From contig OX104124.1 of the NCBI GenBank assembly GCA_944474755.1, positions 6,164,437-6,228,436 of the forward strand: DNA of 64,000 nucleotides. The letters run 5' to 3'. Below the pieces are notes generated by a model. That model worked only from the letters and a program-made list of their open reading frames with translations, was not told the DNA's origin and made no database searches. The position numbers and the translations under genes are program-made. Positions 1-12,345 of the stretch are shown here, one piece after another. This DNA comes from Limnoperna fortunei. Its lineage: Eukaryota > Mollusca > Bivalvia > Mytilida > Modiolidae. Every line of letters starts with the position of its first letter. Position 1 is the stretch's first letter.

Positions 1-199
1 GTGGTCTAGGATGAAATCTGCACACTACATTCTGATGGGGTACCTTAGAAACACCCCCCCCCCTTTTATTTTTGCAGGCTGGCGGAATACCCTAAAATTC
101 CCCATGTTTTTGCCCATGCCTGGCACCAAATTGTATTGCGACATGTAGCAAGCTAAAAAAACAAAGCGAATCCAAAGGTACAAAAATTCACATGTCGCT
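1..199 (+). repeat. B block copy 1, left-truncated by window edge
   Basis: Position 1 aligns with 3765 of the second copy, so only the last ~200 bp of the block are present. It contains the homopolymer C tract (about 10 C here) followed by TTTTATTTTTGCAGG, and ends with the conserved acatgtcgctgtactgaaac stretch just before the first nuclear-receptor-type module. Confidence 0.85.
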
Positions 200-1075
200 G
201 TACTGAAACCCAGGTGACCTTGACCTTTGACCTTGTGACCTTGGGCAAGGTCAAGGTGAAAGTGGACATTTTACCTATAACAAGTTATTGCCTATCTTTT
301 ACCGTTTCAAGGGAATAGCGATGGCGAGACAATGTCAAAATTTCAAACGTGACCTTGACCTTTGACCTTGTGTCCATTTTCAAGGTCAAGGTCAATGATG
401 ACAAATGATATAAGGTTTCATGTATATATCTGTTATAGTTACTGAGATATAGTGATCTAATGTAACTCACAATGCATATTATTGGTCTAAGGGGAGACAA
501 CTCTTATAAAATGTCAAATAAAAAAAGTGACGATTCAAGATCTTAATATGATACACATTTTGGTAAAGGTTTCAGTTCTCTATCTATTATAGTAAAGGAG
601 GAGATCTGCACACAACAAAGGGTCAAAAATTAGAACATGACCTTGACCTTTGACCTTGTGACCTTTTTCAAGGTCAAGGTCAATGATGACCAACTGTGAA
701 ATATCTAGTCTTTATTACCTCTGGTTCATGAGTTACTCTGGTCAAAAATGTACTTGCAATAAATAAGGGGAAATAACTCCTATAAGAAGGTGAAAATTTC
801 TTTAATGCGATATGTTATAAAGTGTCGCAATCCTTCGCTGAACATTTTGGAACAACTTTTATTGCGATATCTTTTACAGTTTCAAAGTTAATCTGCGCAC
901 AAGCTTTTTTATGACAGGGGAAATAACTCCGTAAAGAAAAAGTGTTCGGTGTGACAGGGTCAACTGCGAAAGCGTAATGTCTCATACATTCATAGTACAA
1001 AATGTCTTTACGACATGTCGCGAAACAAAATTTATAATAAGGAAAAAAAGTTGGCGGAAAAAAAATAAGAATAAA
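200..1075 (+). repeat. M1 module, copy 1
   Basis: This AGGTCA-rich module follows B. It holds three clusters of TGACCT repeats each followed by inverted AAGGTCA copies (around 212-265, 350-395 and 640-690), and the repeated phrases ggggaaataactcc and atagcgatggcgagac. It ends in an A-rich stretch with ggcggaaaaa. Copies at 3979, 6228, 9980 and 16620 are nearly identical. Confidence 0.85.
640..695. promoter_or_regulatory. Representative cluster of AGGTCA nuclear-receptor half-sites
   Basis: Three TGACCT hexamers in a row with spacing 0 then 1 are followed about 15 bases later by AAGGTCA-AGGTCA on the opposite strand. AGGTCA is the known half-site of RXR/HNF4/COUP-TF-type receptors, spacing 1 is their DR1 arrangement, and TCAAGGTCA is the extended site of ERR and FTZ-F1/SF-1 monomers. 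The same cluster recurs dozens of times up to about 20,100. The site match is seen; any receptor binding is inference, and the hairpin-forming symmetry could be the real reason for conservation. Confidence 0.3.
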
Positions 1076-1084
1076 TATAGGTTC

Positions 1085-1104
1085 AATCGTTCTAAAGAAC
1101 GATT
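1085..1104. repeat. Module-start hairpin
   Basis: AATCGTTCT and AGAACGATT form a 9-bp perfect stem around a 2-base loop. The homologous hairpin at about 10,852 has a TACC loop. In the modules beginning at 7088, 12346, 13801, 17606 and 19060 the stem is CATTGGTTC/GAACAAATG with loop TACC and one mismatch. Confidence 0.6.
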
Positions 1105-2557
1105 AATAGGTTTTCCACTTCAAAAGAAGACCTTAAATAAATTACCTTGAAACCAAAAAGCTAAGAAACATACGTAATTTGTCTATAGCAATTAATAAGA
1201 ACAAAAATTATTAAAGAACTATTTAGATATCTTTAAAAATAAGAAAGGTCATTAAATAGGACGTAAGAAAACTGGAATGACCTTGACAACTGATCTTTTA
1301 ATCTACGTAAATATTACTTATAGGCAATAGCATTAAAAGAATAAGCCATTCAAAATACATAGTACCATGAAAAACATTTATAAAGGACTTTGACCTTGAC
1401 TTTTACAGCATGACCTTGACCATGCTGAAGGTCAACAGTGATCAACATTGAAAATTTTATGCCAATATCTCTTAAAGTCATTGAGATATGACTACTTATA
1501 ATATATACAAAAAAATTAGAAAATGACCTTGACCTTTGACCTTGTATTTGTGATCAAGGTCAAGTGTCCCAATGGTCTATAGTAAAGACCCCATGCCTCT
1601 ACTATCAATAGTTGATAAGCAATTAATGAAAAACTATTTATCAATGGTTGTAATGGGAGATAACTCCTATAAGATGAAGCCGGATCCTTTCCTTCCAAAT
1701 AGAAAAAAGTTGCGCCTTTATGAGGCCAACATTTTTTCCATTTAAACTTATTGCCTATATTTTACCGTTTTAAAGGAATAGCGATGACAAGACAATGCAA
1801 AAATTTCAAACGTGACCTTGACCTTTGACCTTGAGTCCATTTTCAAGGTCAAGGTAAATGATGACTAATGATATAAGGTTTCATATAAATATCTGTTATA
1901 GTTACTGAGATAAAGTGATATAATGCAATTCACAATATATTTTAGTGGTCTAGGGGAGATAACTCTTATAAAAATGTCAAATAAAAAAAGTGACGATTCA
2001 AGATCTTAATATGATACACATTTTGGTAAAGGTTTCAGTTCTCTATCTATTATAGTAAAGGAGGAGATCTGTACACAACGCAATATCAAAAATTAGAATG
2101 TAACCTTGACCTTTGACCTTGTGACCTTTTTCAAGGTCAAGGTCAATGATGACCAAATGTGAAATATCTAGTCTCTATCATCTCTGGTTCATGAGTTACT
2201 ATGGTAAAAAATGTACTTGCAATAAATAAGGGGAAATAACTCCTATAAGAAGGTGAAAATTTCTTTAATGCGATATGTTATAAAGTGTCGCAATCCTTCG
2301 CTGAACATTTTGGAACAACTTTTATTGCGATATCTTTTACAGTTTCAAAGTTAATCTGCACACAAGCTTTTTTATGACAGGGGAAATAACTCCGTAAAAA
2401 ATAAGCGTTCGGTCTGCCAGGGTCAACTGCGAAAGCGTAATGTTTCATACATCCATAGTACAAAATATCTTTACGACATGTCGCGAAACAAAATTTATAA
2501 TGGGAAAAGAAAACTTGGCGGAAAAAAAAGAATAATAATAAACAGACGAATTACAAG

Positions 2558-2644
2558 AAGGTTTTCCACTGGAAAGTGGAAAACCTTAATAATAAGAAAC
2601 AGACTAATAACAGTAAGTCTTTCCACTGGAAAGTGGAAAGCCTT
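2558..2644. repeat. Hairpin cluster, two units
   Basis: The first hairpin (2558-2587) has a perfect 13-bp stem (AAGGTTTTCCACT) around loop GGAA. The second (2615-2644) has stem AAGTCTTTCCACT with one mismatch at stem position 4 and the same loop. TTTT/AAAA in one and CTTT/AAAG in the other is a compensatory pair. The units are 57 bp apart. Confidence 0.75.
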
Positions 2645-2651
2645 AATAATT

Positions 2652-3979
2652 AAAGTTCCTTTCTTCCTTCGGTAGAAAAAATCATGTTTTCCACATCAAG
2701 CGACATTTTTTACACCGCAGCGTAAAAAAAAATGTTTTTTTTCTATATAAAAGTACATAACTGCACAAAATATACGTGAAACGTAGCAGAAAACCATGCA
2801 AAAATGACTTGTCACATCCTAGTATCGAACTCAGGATGTCAGTATTGCCAGCTCAGCGCTCTATCCACTGCGCCACGGAAGCTTGTTGATGACATATCAA
2901 ATTTTGACGTATATATACCTTCTATGTGTTTTCTACATTTAAAATACAAAGACATTTTATATTGTTTTCGTGTATTTACAAATGAAATAAATAAGAAAGA
3001 CAGAAAATTCTTTGATTTTTATTTATGAAATACATATAGAACGCTTTGATCTGAGTGGGCAGCGTCTGATGTCACGTGACCAGGCTATTATATTATCGTG
3101 GACTTAGTTTTAATCAAGTCACTTGGGGGGCTGACATTGGACAGTTAACATGGATATATTACATATGATCGCGATATACATATAAGTATCATCAAAATTA
3201 CGTTTCGCGACGTCAACAGTGATGCTATTTTGACAGTTTAATTCAAAGGAATGTTACTTTCAATTCATTGTAATAGGGAAACCGTTTCTTTGTTCGGTAA
3301 AATACAGCAGTCGTGCATACCGGACGACACTCGATGTCATTTCAAAATAAATGCTCAAGTAGAAAAAATGTTTGTTTCAGCTAGAACAACTCATGAAGAC
3401 ATAATTCAGATGTATATTTTAAGGATTTATCAATGCACAAACATTCAACCGCTGAAATCTAGGGGGTACCGATTGGGTCTCGACATTTGATTTTTTCTGC
3501 CGATTTTCGATTTTGTTGACATTTATGCACATCCGAGATACTTGGTTGGGGTAAAATCGACATTCTAAATCGATTGGCGCCATTTTCGAAAGGCTAGGAT
3601 TTATGGTTTTTCTGAAAATCGCGATTTTTGCATAAAAAACCTATCTTTAACTTTCATGACCTGGAAATTTTTTTATCGTTCGTCAGAATGATTTCTACTG
3701 TAGCGACAATTCAAGGACATCGATCCCCGAACTATTTGGCGAACATTTTGTTTCACCATTCTCTGTGGTCTAGGATGAAATCTGCACACTACATTCTGAT
3801 GGGGTACCTTAGAAACACCCCCCCCCCCTTTTATTTTTGCAGGCTGGCGGAATACCCTAAAATTCCCCATGTTTTTGCCCATGCCTGGCACCAAATTGTA
3901 TTGCGACATGTAGCAAGCTAAAAAAACAAAGCGAATCCAAAGGTACAAAAATTCACATGTCGCTGTACTGAAACCCAGG
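2652..3979 (+). repeat. B block copy 2 (complete)
   Basis: About 1.33 kb. In order it holds a T-rich TATA-like stretch (ctatataaaag near 2742), a tRNA-like sequence on the minus strand (2811-2882), a GTCACGTGAC palindrome near 3071, a stretch rich in TCGA/TCGC words (3480-3640) and a poly-C tract (11 C near 3818). It differs from copies 3-5 by GAACATT instead of GTCCATT near 3741. Open frames of 74, 79 and 97 codons recur identically in all copies, but they reflect DNA identity and resemble no known protein. Confidence 0.85.
2811..2882 (-). repeat. tRNA-like sequence (tRNA-derived pseudogene or SINE head) in B copy 2
   Basis: Read on the minus strand this 72-nt stretch begins GCTTCCGTGGCGCAGTGG, a good RNA polymerase III A box, and contains GTTCGATAC, a good B box at tRNA spacing. 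The D arm GCGC/GCGC can pair. The T stem has a mismatch, the acceptor ends do not pair, and no clean anticodon stem forms, so it is a degenerate tRNA relic and not a working tRNA. Confidence 0.6.
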
Positions 3980-4901
3980 TGACCTTGACCTTTGACCTTG
4001 TGACCTTGGGCAAGGTCAAGGTGAAAGTGGACATTTTACCTATAACAAGTTATTGCCTATCTTTTACCGTTTCAAGGGAATAGCGATGGCGAGACAATGT
4101 CAAAATTTCAAACGTGACCTTGACCTTTGACCTTGTGTCCATTTTCAAGGTCAAGGTCAATGATGACAAATGATATAAGGTTTCATGTATATATCTGTTA
4201 TAGTTACTGAGATATAGTGATCTAATGTAACTCACAATGCATATTATTGGTCTAAGGGGAGACAACTCTTATAAAATGTCAAATAAAAAAAGTGACGATT
4301 CAAGATCTTAATATGATACACATTTTGGTAAAGGTTTCAGTTCTCTATCTATTATAGTAAAGGAGGAGATCTGCACACAACAAAGGGTCAAAAATTAGAA
4401 CATGACCTTGACCTTTGACCTTGTGACCTTTTTCAAGGTCAAGGTCAATGATGACCAACTGTGAAATATCTAGTCTTTATTACCTCTGGTTCATGAGTTA
4501 CTCTGGTCAAAAATGTACTTGCAATAAATAAGGGGAAATAACTCCTATAAGAAGGTGAAAATTTCTTTAATGCGATATGTTATAAAGTGTCGCAATCCTT
4601 CGCTGAACATTTTGGAACAACTTTTATTGCGATATCTTTTACAGTTTCAAAGTTAATCTGCGCACAAGCTTTTTTATGACAGGGGAAATAACTCCGTAAA
4701 GAAAAAGTGTTCGGTGTGACAGGGTCAACTGCGAAAGCGTAATGTCTCATACATTCATAGTACAAAATGTCTTTACGACATGTCGCGAAACAAAATTTAT
4801 AATAAGGAAAAAAAGTTGGCGGAAAAAAAATAAGAATAATAATAAGAAACAGACTAATAACAGTAAGTCTTTCCACTGGAAAGTGGAAAGCCTTAATAAT
4901 T
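3980..4901 (+). repeat. M1 module, copy 2
   Basis: Almost identical to 215-1060, offset 3764-3765. It ends in one hairpin (4865-4894) and runs directly into the next B block, making a 2250-bp B+M1 unit. Confidence 0.85.
4865..4894. repeat. Hairpin, single unit
   Basis: Stem AAGTCTTTCCACT with one mismatch at position 4 around loop GGAA, identical to 2615-2644. Confidence 0.7.
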
Positions 4902-6229
4902 AAAGTTCCTTTCTTCCTTCGGTAGAAAAAATCATGTTTTCCACATCAAGCGACATTTTTTACACCGCAGCGTAAAAAAAAATGTTTTTTTTCTATATAA
5001 AAGTACATAACTGCACAAAATATACGTGAAACGTAGCAGAAAACCATGCAAAAATGACTTGTCACATCCTAGTATCGAACTCAGGATGTCAGTATTGCCA
5101 GCTCAGCGCTCTATCCACTGCGCCACGGAAGCTTGTTGATGACATATCAAATTTTGACGTATATATACCTTCTATGTGTTTTCTACATTTAAAATACAAA
5201 GACATTTTATATTGTTTTCGTGTATTTACAAATGAAATAAATAAGAAAGACAGAAAATTCTTTGATTTTTATTTATGAAATACATATAGAACGCTTTGAT
5301 CTGAGTGGGCAGCGTCTGATGTCACGTGACCAGGCTATTATATTATCGTGGACTTAGTTTTAATCAAGTCACTTGGGGGGCTGACATTGGACAGTTAACA
5401 TGGATATATTACATATGATCGCGATATACATATAAGTATCATCAAAATTACGTTTCGCGACGTCAACAGTGATGCTATTTTGACAGTTTAATTCAAAGGA
5501 ATGTTACTTTCAATTCATTGTAATAGGGAAACCGTTTCTTTGTTCGGTAAAATACAGCAGTCGTGCATACCGGACGACACTCGATGTCATTTCAAAATAA
5601 ATGCTCAAGTAGAAAAAATGTTTGTTTCAGCTAGAACAACTCATGAAGACATAATTCAGATGTATATTTTAAGGATTTATCAATGCACAAACATTCAACC
5701 GCTGAAATCTAGGGGGTACCGATTGGGTCTCGACATTTGATTTTTTCTGCCGATTTTCGATTTTGTTGACATTTATGCACATCCGAGATACTTGGTTGGG
5801 GTAAAATCGACATTCTAAATCGATTGGCGCCATTTTCGAAAGGCTAGGATTTATGGTTTTTCTGAAAATCGCGATTTTTGCATAAAAAACCTATCTTTAA
5901 CTTTCATGACCTGGAAATTTTTTTATCGTTCGTCAGAATGATTTCTACTGTAGCGACAATTCAAGGACATCGATCCCCGAACTATTTGGCGTCCATTTTG
6001 TTTCACCATTCTCTGTGGTCTAGGATGAAATCTGCACACTACATTCTGATGGGGTACCTTAGAAACACCCCCCCCCCTTTTATTTTTGCAGGCTGGCGGA
6101 ATACCCTAAAATTCCCCATGTTTTTGCCCATGCCTGGCACCAAATTGTATTGCGACATGTAGCAAGCTAAAAAAACAAAGCGAATCCAAAGGTACAAAAA
6201 TTCACATGTCGCTGTACTGAAACCCAGGT
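4902..6229 (+). repeat. B block copy 3
   Basis: Offset by exactly 2250 bp from copy 2 through most of its length. The poly-C tract has about 10 C near 6068. Confidence 0.85.
5061..5132 (-). repeat. tRNA-like sequence in B copy 3
   Basis: Identical to the minus-strand tRNA-like sequence at 2811-2882, with A and B boxes intact. Confidence 0.6.
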
Positions 6230-7087
6230 GACCTTGACCTTTGACCTTGTGACCTTGGGCAAGGTCAAGGTGAAAGTGGACATTTTACCTATAACAAGTT
6301 ATTGCCTATCTTTTACCGTTTCAAGGGAATAGCGATGGCGAGACAATGTCAAAATTTCAAACGTGACCTTGACCTTTGACCTTGTGTCCATTTTCAAGGT
6401 CAAGGTCAATGATGACAAATGATATAAGGTTTCATGTATATATCTGTTATAGTTACTGAGATATAGTGATCTAATGTAACTCACAATGCATATTATTGGT
6501 CTAAGGGGAGACAACTCTTATAAAATGTCAAATAAAAAAAGTGACGATTCAAGATCTTAATATGATACACATTTTGGTAAAGGTTTCAGTTCTCTATCTA
6601 TTATAGTAAAGGAGGAGATCTGCACACAACAAAGGGTCAAAAATTAGAACATGACCTTGACCTTTGACCTTGTGACCTTTTTCAAGGTCAAGGTCAATGA
6701 TGACCAACTGTGAAATATCTAGTCTTTATTACCTCTGGTTCATGAGTTACTCTGGTCAAAAATGTACTTGCAATAAATAAGGGGAAATAACTCCTATAAG
6801 AAGGTGAAAATTTCTTTAATGCGATATGTTATAAAGTGTCGCAATCCTTCGCTGAACATTTTGGAACAACTTTTATTGCGATATCTTTTACAGTTTCAAA
6901 GTTAATCTGCGCACAAGCTTTTTTATGACAGGGGAAATAACTCCGTAAAGAAAAAGTGTTCGGTGTGACAGGGTCAACTGCGAAAGCGTAATGTCTCATA
7001 CATTCATAGTACAAAATGTCTTTACGACATGTCGCGAAACAAAATTTATAATAAGGAAAAAAAGTTGGCGGAAAAAAAATAAGAATA
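6230..7087 (+). repeat. M1 module, copy 3
   Basis: Near-identical to 200-1075. It joins the next module without a hairpin cluster, through ataagaataaatataag. Confidence 0.85.
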
Positions 7088-8651
7088 AATATAAGTTCAT
7101 TGGTTCTACCGAACAAATGAGAGGCTTTCCACTTATTGCATAAATGACCTTGACATTGACTTTGGCTATATGGAAATTGAATCTTCTTTTCAAAATAAAC
7201 AAAAGAAAGAAAAACCATTCGTATATCTTTTGAAATAAAAAAGGTAAAAAAATAGGACGTTAATTGTGATAAATGACCTTGACTACCAAGTGTTTGATAT
7301 TTGCATATTCAATGGTTTAAAAACAAATCATTTACTTGTATTTACCATTTTATATACACGAAAAAGCAGAATTTCCAAAAAATATTATTTGACCTTGACT
7401 GTTGTCAATATGACCTTGACCATGCTGAGGGTCAATAAAGGACCAACAGTGAAGATCCTTTGTCAATATGTCTTATAATTATGAAGAAATGCGTATTTAT
7501 CATAAATACCCAAATTTATAAGATGACCTTGACCTTTTACCTTGTTTCTATTTTCAAGGTCAAGGGTCATAATGGTCTTTGGTGAAGTCCCCATGCCTCT
7601 ACTATCAATAGTTAATAAGTTATCAATGAAAAAGTAAATATCAATGGTTGTAATGGGAGATAACTCCTATAAGATGAAGTCAAATCCTTTTCCTTTAAAT
7701 AGAAAAAAGTTGCGCATTTATGAGGCCGACATTTTATCCGTTATAAGTTATAAGCTATCTTTTACCGTTTCAAAGAAATAGCGATGACAAGATAATGTCA
7801 AAATTTCAAACGTGACCTTGACCTTTGACCTTGTGTCCATTTTCAAGGTCAAGGTCAATGATGTCTAATGATATAAGGTTTCATATAAATATCTGTCATA
7901 GTTACTGAGATAACGCTATATACACTATATTTAATTGATCCAGGGGAGATAACTCTTTCAAAAGTCAAATCATTTATAGTGACCTTTCAAGACCTTAATA
8001 TGATACACATTTTGGTAAAAGATTTATTTCTGTATCTCTTATGGTTCAGGAGGAGAATCGCACACACCACAGTGTCAAAATTTAGAATGTGACCTTGACC
8101 TTTGACCTTGTGACCTTTTTCAAGGTCAAGGTCAATGATGACCAACTGTGAAATATCTAGTCACTGTCTTCTCTGGTTCATGAGTTACTATGGTACAAAA
8201 TGTACTTCCAATAAATAAGGGGAAATAACTCCTACAAGGAGTCGTCAAAATACTTTGCGCGATATGTAACAAATTGTCGCGATCAATAGCTGAGCATTTT
8301 GCAACAACTTTCATTGCGAAATCTTTTACGGTTTAAAAGTTTATCTGCACACAAGATTTTTATGACAGGGGAAATAACTCCGTAAAGAAAAAGTGTTCGG
8401 TGTGACAGGGTTAACTGCGAATGCGTAATGTCTCATACATTCATAGTACAAAATGTCTTTACGACATGTCGCGAAACAAAATTTATAATGGGATAACAAA
8501 ACTTGGCGGAAGAATAATAAGAATAATAATAATAATAAGAAACAGACAAAATGCAATAAGTCTTTCCACTGGAAAGTGGAAAGCCTTAATAATAAGAAAC
8601 AGACTAATAACAGTAAGTCTTTCCACTGGAAAGTGGAAAGCCTTAATAATT
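7088..8651 (+). repeat. M3 module, copy 1
   Basis: Starts with the ATTGGTTC-TACC-GAACAAAT hairpin, carries TGACCT clusters near 7522, 7812 and 8092, and ends in two hairpins. Closest relatives are 13,801-15,293 and 19,060-20,664. Confidence 0.8.
8558..8644. repeat. Hairpin cluster, two units
   Basis: Hairpins at 8558-8587 and 8615-8644, both with stem AAGTCTTTCCACT and loop GGAA, 57 bp apart. Confidence 0.7.
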
Positions 8652-9982
8652 AAAGTTCCTTTCTTCCTTCGGTAGAAAAAATCATGTTTTCCACATCAAG
8701 CGACATTTTTTACACCGCAGCGTAAAAAAAAATGTTTTTTTTCTATATAAAAGTACATAACTGCACAAAATATACGTGAAACGTAGCAGAAAACCATGCA
8801 AAAATGACTTGTCACATCCTAGTATCGAACTCAGGATGTCAGTATTGCCAGCTCAGCGCTCTATCCACTGCGCCACGGAAGCTTGTTGATGACATATCAA
8901 ATTTTGACGTATATATACCTTCTATGTGTTTTCTACATTTAAAATACAAAGACATTTTATATTGTTTTCGTGTATTTACAAATGAAATAAATAAGAAAGA
9001 CAGAAAATTCTTTGATTTTTATTTATGAAATACATATAGAACGCTTTGATCTGAGTGGGCAGCGTCTGATGTCACGTGACCAGGCTATTATATTATCGTG
9101 GACTTAGTTTTAATCAAGTCACTTGGGGGGCTGACATTGGACAGTTAACATGGATATATTACATATGATCGCGATATACATATAAGTATCATCAAAATTA
9201 CGTTTCGCGACGTCAACAGTGATGCTATTTTGACAGTTTAATTCAAAGGAATGTTACTTTCAATTCATTGTAATAGGGAAACCGTTTCTTTGTTCGGTAA
9301 AATACAGCAGTCGTGCATACCGGACGACACTCGATGTCATTTCAAAATAAATGCTCAAGTAGAAAAAATGTTTGTTTCAGCTAGAACAACTCATGAAGAC
9401 ATAATTCAGATGTATATTTTAAGGATTTATCAATGCACAAACATTCAACCGCTGAAATCTAGGGGGTACCGATTGGGTCTCGACATTTGATTTTTTCTGC
9501 CGATTTTCGATTTTGTTGACATTTATGCACATCCGAGATACTTGGTTGGGGTAAAATCGACATTCTAAATCGATTGGCGCCATTTTCGAAAGGCTAGGAT
9601 TTATGGTTTTTCTGAAAATCGCGATTTTTGCATAAAAAACCTATCTTTAACTTTCATGACCTGGAAATTTTTTTATCGTTCGTCAGAATGATTTCTACTG
9701 TAGCGACAATTCAAGGACATCGATCCCCGAACTATTTGGCGTCCATTTTGTTTCACCATTCTCTGTGGTCTAGGATGAAATCTGCACACTACATTCTGAT
9801 GGGGTACCTTAGAAACACCCCCCCCCCCCCTTTTATTTTTGCAGGCTGGCGGAATACCCTAAAATTCCCCATGTTTTTGCCCATGCCTGGCACCAAATTG
9901 TATTGCGACATGTAGCAAGCTAAAAAAACAAAGCGAATCCAAAGGTACAAAAATTCACATGTCGCTGTACTGAAACCCAGGT
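8652..9982 (+). repeat. B block copy 4
   Basis: Offset 6000 bp from copy 2. It has the longest poly-C tract of the set, about 13 C near 9818. Confidence 0.85.
8811..8882 (-). repeat. tRNA-like sequence in B copy 4
   Basis: Identical to 2811-2882 on the minus strand. Confidence 0.6.
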
Positions 9983-10842
9983 GACCTTGACCTTTGACCT
10001 TGTGACCTTGGGCAAGGTCAAGGTGAAAGTGGACATTTTACCTATAACAAGTTATTGCCTATCTTTTACCGTTTCAAGGGAATAGCGATGGCGAGACAAT
10101 GTCAAAATTTCAAACGTGACCTTGACCTTTGACCTTGTGTCCATTTTCAAGGTCAAGGTCAATGATGACAAATGATATAAGGTTTCATGTATATATCTGT
10201 TATAGTTACTGAGATATAGTGATCTAATGTAACTCACAATGCATATTATTGGTCTAAGGGGAGACAACTCTTATAAAATGTCAAATAAAAAAAGTGACGA
10301 TTCAAGATCTTAATATGATACACATTTTGGTAAAGGTTTCAGTTCTCTATCTATTATAGTAAAGGAGGAGATCTGCACACAACAAAGGGTCAAAAATTAG
10401 AACATGACCTTGACCTTTGACCTTGTGACCTTTTTCAAGGTCAAGGTCAATGATGACCAACTGTGAAATATCTAGTCTTTATTACCTCTGGTTCATGAGT
10501 TACTCTGGTCAAAAATGTACTTGCAATAAATAAGGGGAAATAACTCCTATAAGAAGGTGAAAATTTCTTTAATGCGATATGTTATAAAGTGTCGCAATCC
10601 TTCGCTGAACATTTTGGAACAACTTTTATTGCGATATCTTTTACAGTTTCAAAGTTAATCTGCGCACAAGCTTTTTTATGACAGGGGAAATAACTCCGTA
10701 AAGAAAAAGTGTTCGGTGTGACAGGGTCAACTGCGAAAGCGTAATGTCTCATACATTCATAGTACAAAATGTCTTTACGACATGTCGCGAAACAAAATTT
10801 ATAATAAGGAAAAAAAGTTGGCGGAAAAAAAATAAGAATAAA
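9983..10842 (+). repeat. M1 module, copy 4
   Basis: Near-identical to copy 3 (6230-7087), then diverges where the M2-type module begins. Confidence 0.85.
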
Positions 10843-12345
10843 TATAGGTTCAATCGTTCTACCGAACGATTAATAGGCTTTCCACTTTAAAAGAAGACCT
10901 TAAATAAATGACCTTGAAACTAAAAAGCTAAGAAACATACGTAACTAAAAAAGAATAAGGCATTCAAAATACATAGTACCATGAAAAACATTTAAAAAGG
11001 ACTTTGACCTTGACTCTTACAGCATGACCTTGACTTTGCTGAAGGTCAACAGTGATCAACATTGAAGATTTCATGCCAATATCTCTTGTAGTCATTGAGA
11101 TATGACTACTTATAATATATACAAACAATAGAAAATGACCTTGACCTTTGACCTTGTATTTGTTTTCAAGGTCAAGGGTCCTAATGATCTATAGTAAAGA
11201 CTCCATGCCTCTACTATCAATAGTTGATAAGCAATTAATGAAAAACTAATTATCAATGGTTGTAATGGGGCATAACTCCTATAAGATGAAGCCGGATCCT
11301 TACCATCCAAATAGGAAAAAGTTGCGCCTTTATGAGACCAACATTTTATCCATTACAACTTATTGCCTATCTTTTACCGTTTCAAAGGAATAGCGATGAC
11401 AAGACAATGCCAAAATTTCAAACGTGACCTTGACCTTTGACCTTGAGTCCATTTTCAAGGTCAAGGTTAATGATGACTAATGATATAAGGTTTCATATAA
11501 ATATCTATTATAGTTACTGAGATAAAGTGATATAATGCAACTCACAACATATTTTAGTGGTCTAGGGGAGATAACTATTATAAAAATGTCAAATAAAAAA
11601 AGTGACGATTCAAGATCTTAATATGATACACATTTTGGTAAAGGTTTCAATTCTCTATCTATTATAGTAAAGGAGGAGATCTGTACACAACACAATGTCA
11701 AAAATTAGAATGTGACCTTGACCTTTGACCTTGTGACCTTTTTCAAGGTCAAGGTCAATGATGACCAACTGTGAAATATCTAGTCTCTATCACCTCTGGT
11801 TCATGAGTTACTATGGTACAAATTGTACTTCCAATAAATAAGGGGAAATAACTCCAACAAGGAGTCGTCAAAATACTTTGCGCGATATGTAACAAATTGT
11901 CGCAATCAATAGCTGACCATTTTGCAACAACATTTATTACAAAATCTTTTACGGTTTCAAAGTTTATCTGTACACAAGCTTTTTTGTGACAAGGGAAATA
12001 ACTCCGTAAAGAAAAAGTGTTCGGTGTGACAGGGTCAACTGCGAAAGCGTAATGTCTCATACATTCATAGTACAAAATGTCTTTACGACATGTCGCGAAA
12101 CAAAATTTATAATGGGAAAAAAAAGTTGGCGGAAAAACAATAAGAATAATAATAATAATAATAATAATAAGAAACAGACTAATAACAATAAGTCTTTCCA
12201 CTGGAAAGTGGAAAGCCTTAATAATAAGAAACAGACTAATAACAGTAAGTCTTTCCACTGGAAAGTGGAAAGCCTTAATAATAATAATAAGAAACAGACT
12301 AATAACAATAAGTCTTTCCACTGGAAAGTGGAAAGCCTTAATTAA
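10843..12345 (+). repeat. M2 module, copy 2
   Basis: Related to 1076-2651 but shorter near its start. It ends with a run of AAT triplets (near 12,146-12,169) and three hairpins. Confidence 0.8.
12190..12339. repeat. Hairpin cluster, three units
   Basis: Hairpins at 12190-12219, 12247-12276 and 12310-12339, spaced 57 and 63 bp because of extra AAT triplets. All have stem AAGTCTTTCCACT and loop GGAA. Confidence 0.75.

Larger units (their letters stand above)
1076..2651 (+). repeat. M2 module, copy 1
   Basis: This M-type unit starts with a hairpin (AATCGTTCT, loop AA, AGAACGATT at about 1085-1104). It carries four TGACCT clusters and ends in two 57-bp-spaced hairpins. It is related to, but clearly diverged from, the preceding M1. 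The closest relative is 10,843-12,345. Confidence 0.8.

Noticed and set aside
2811..2882. Functional tRNA gene
   Set aside because: Both Pol III boxes are present but the acceptor ends and anticodon stem do not pair; the same applies to 24,503-24,577.
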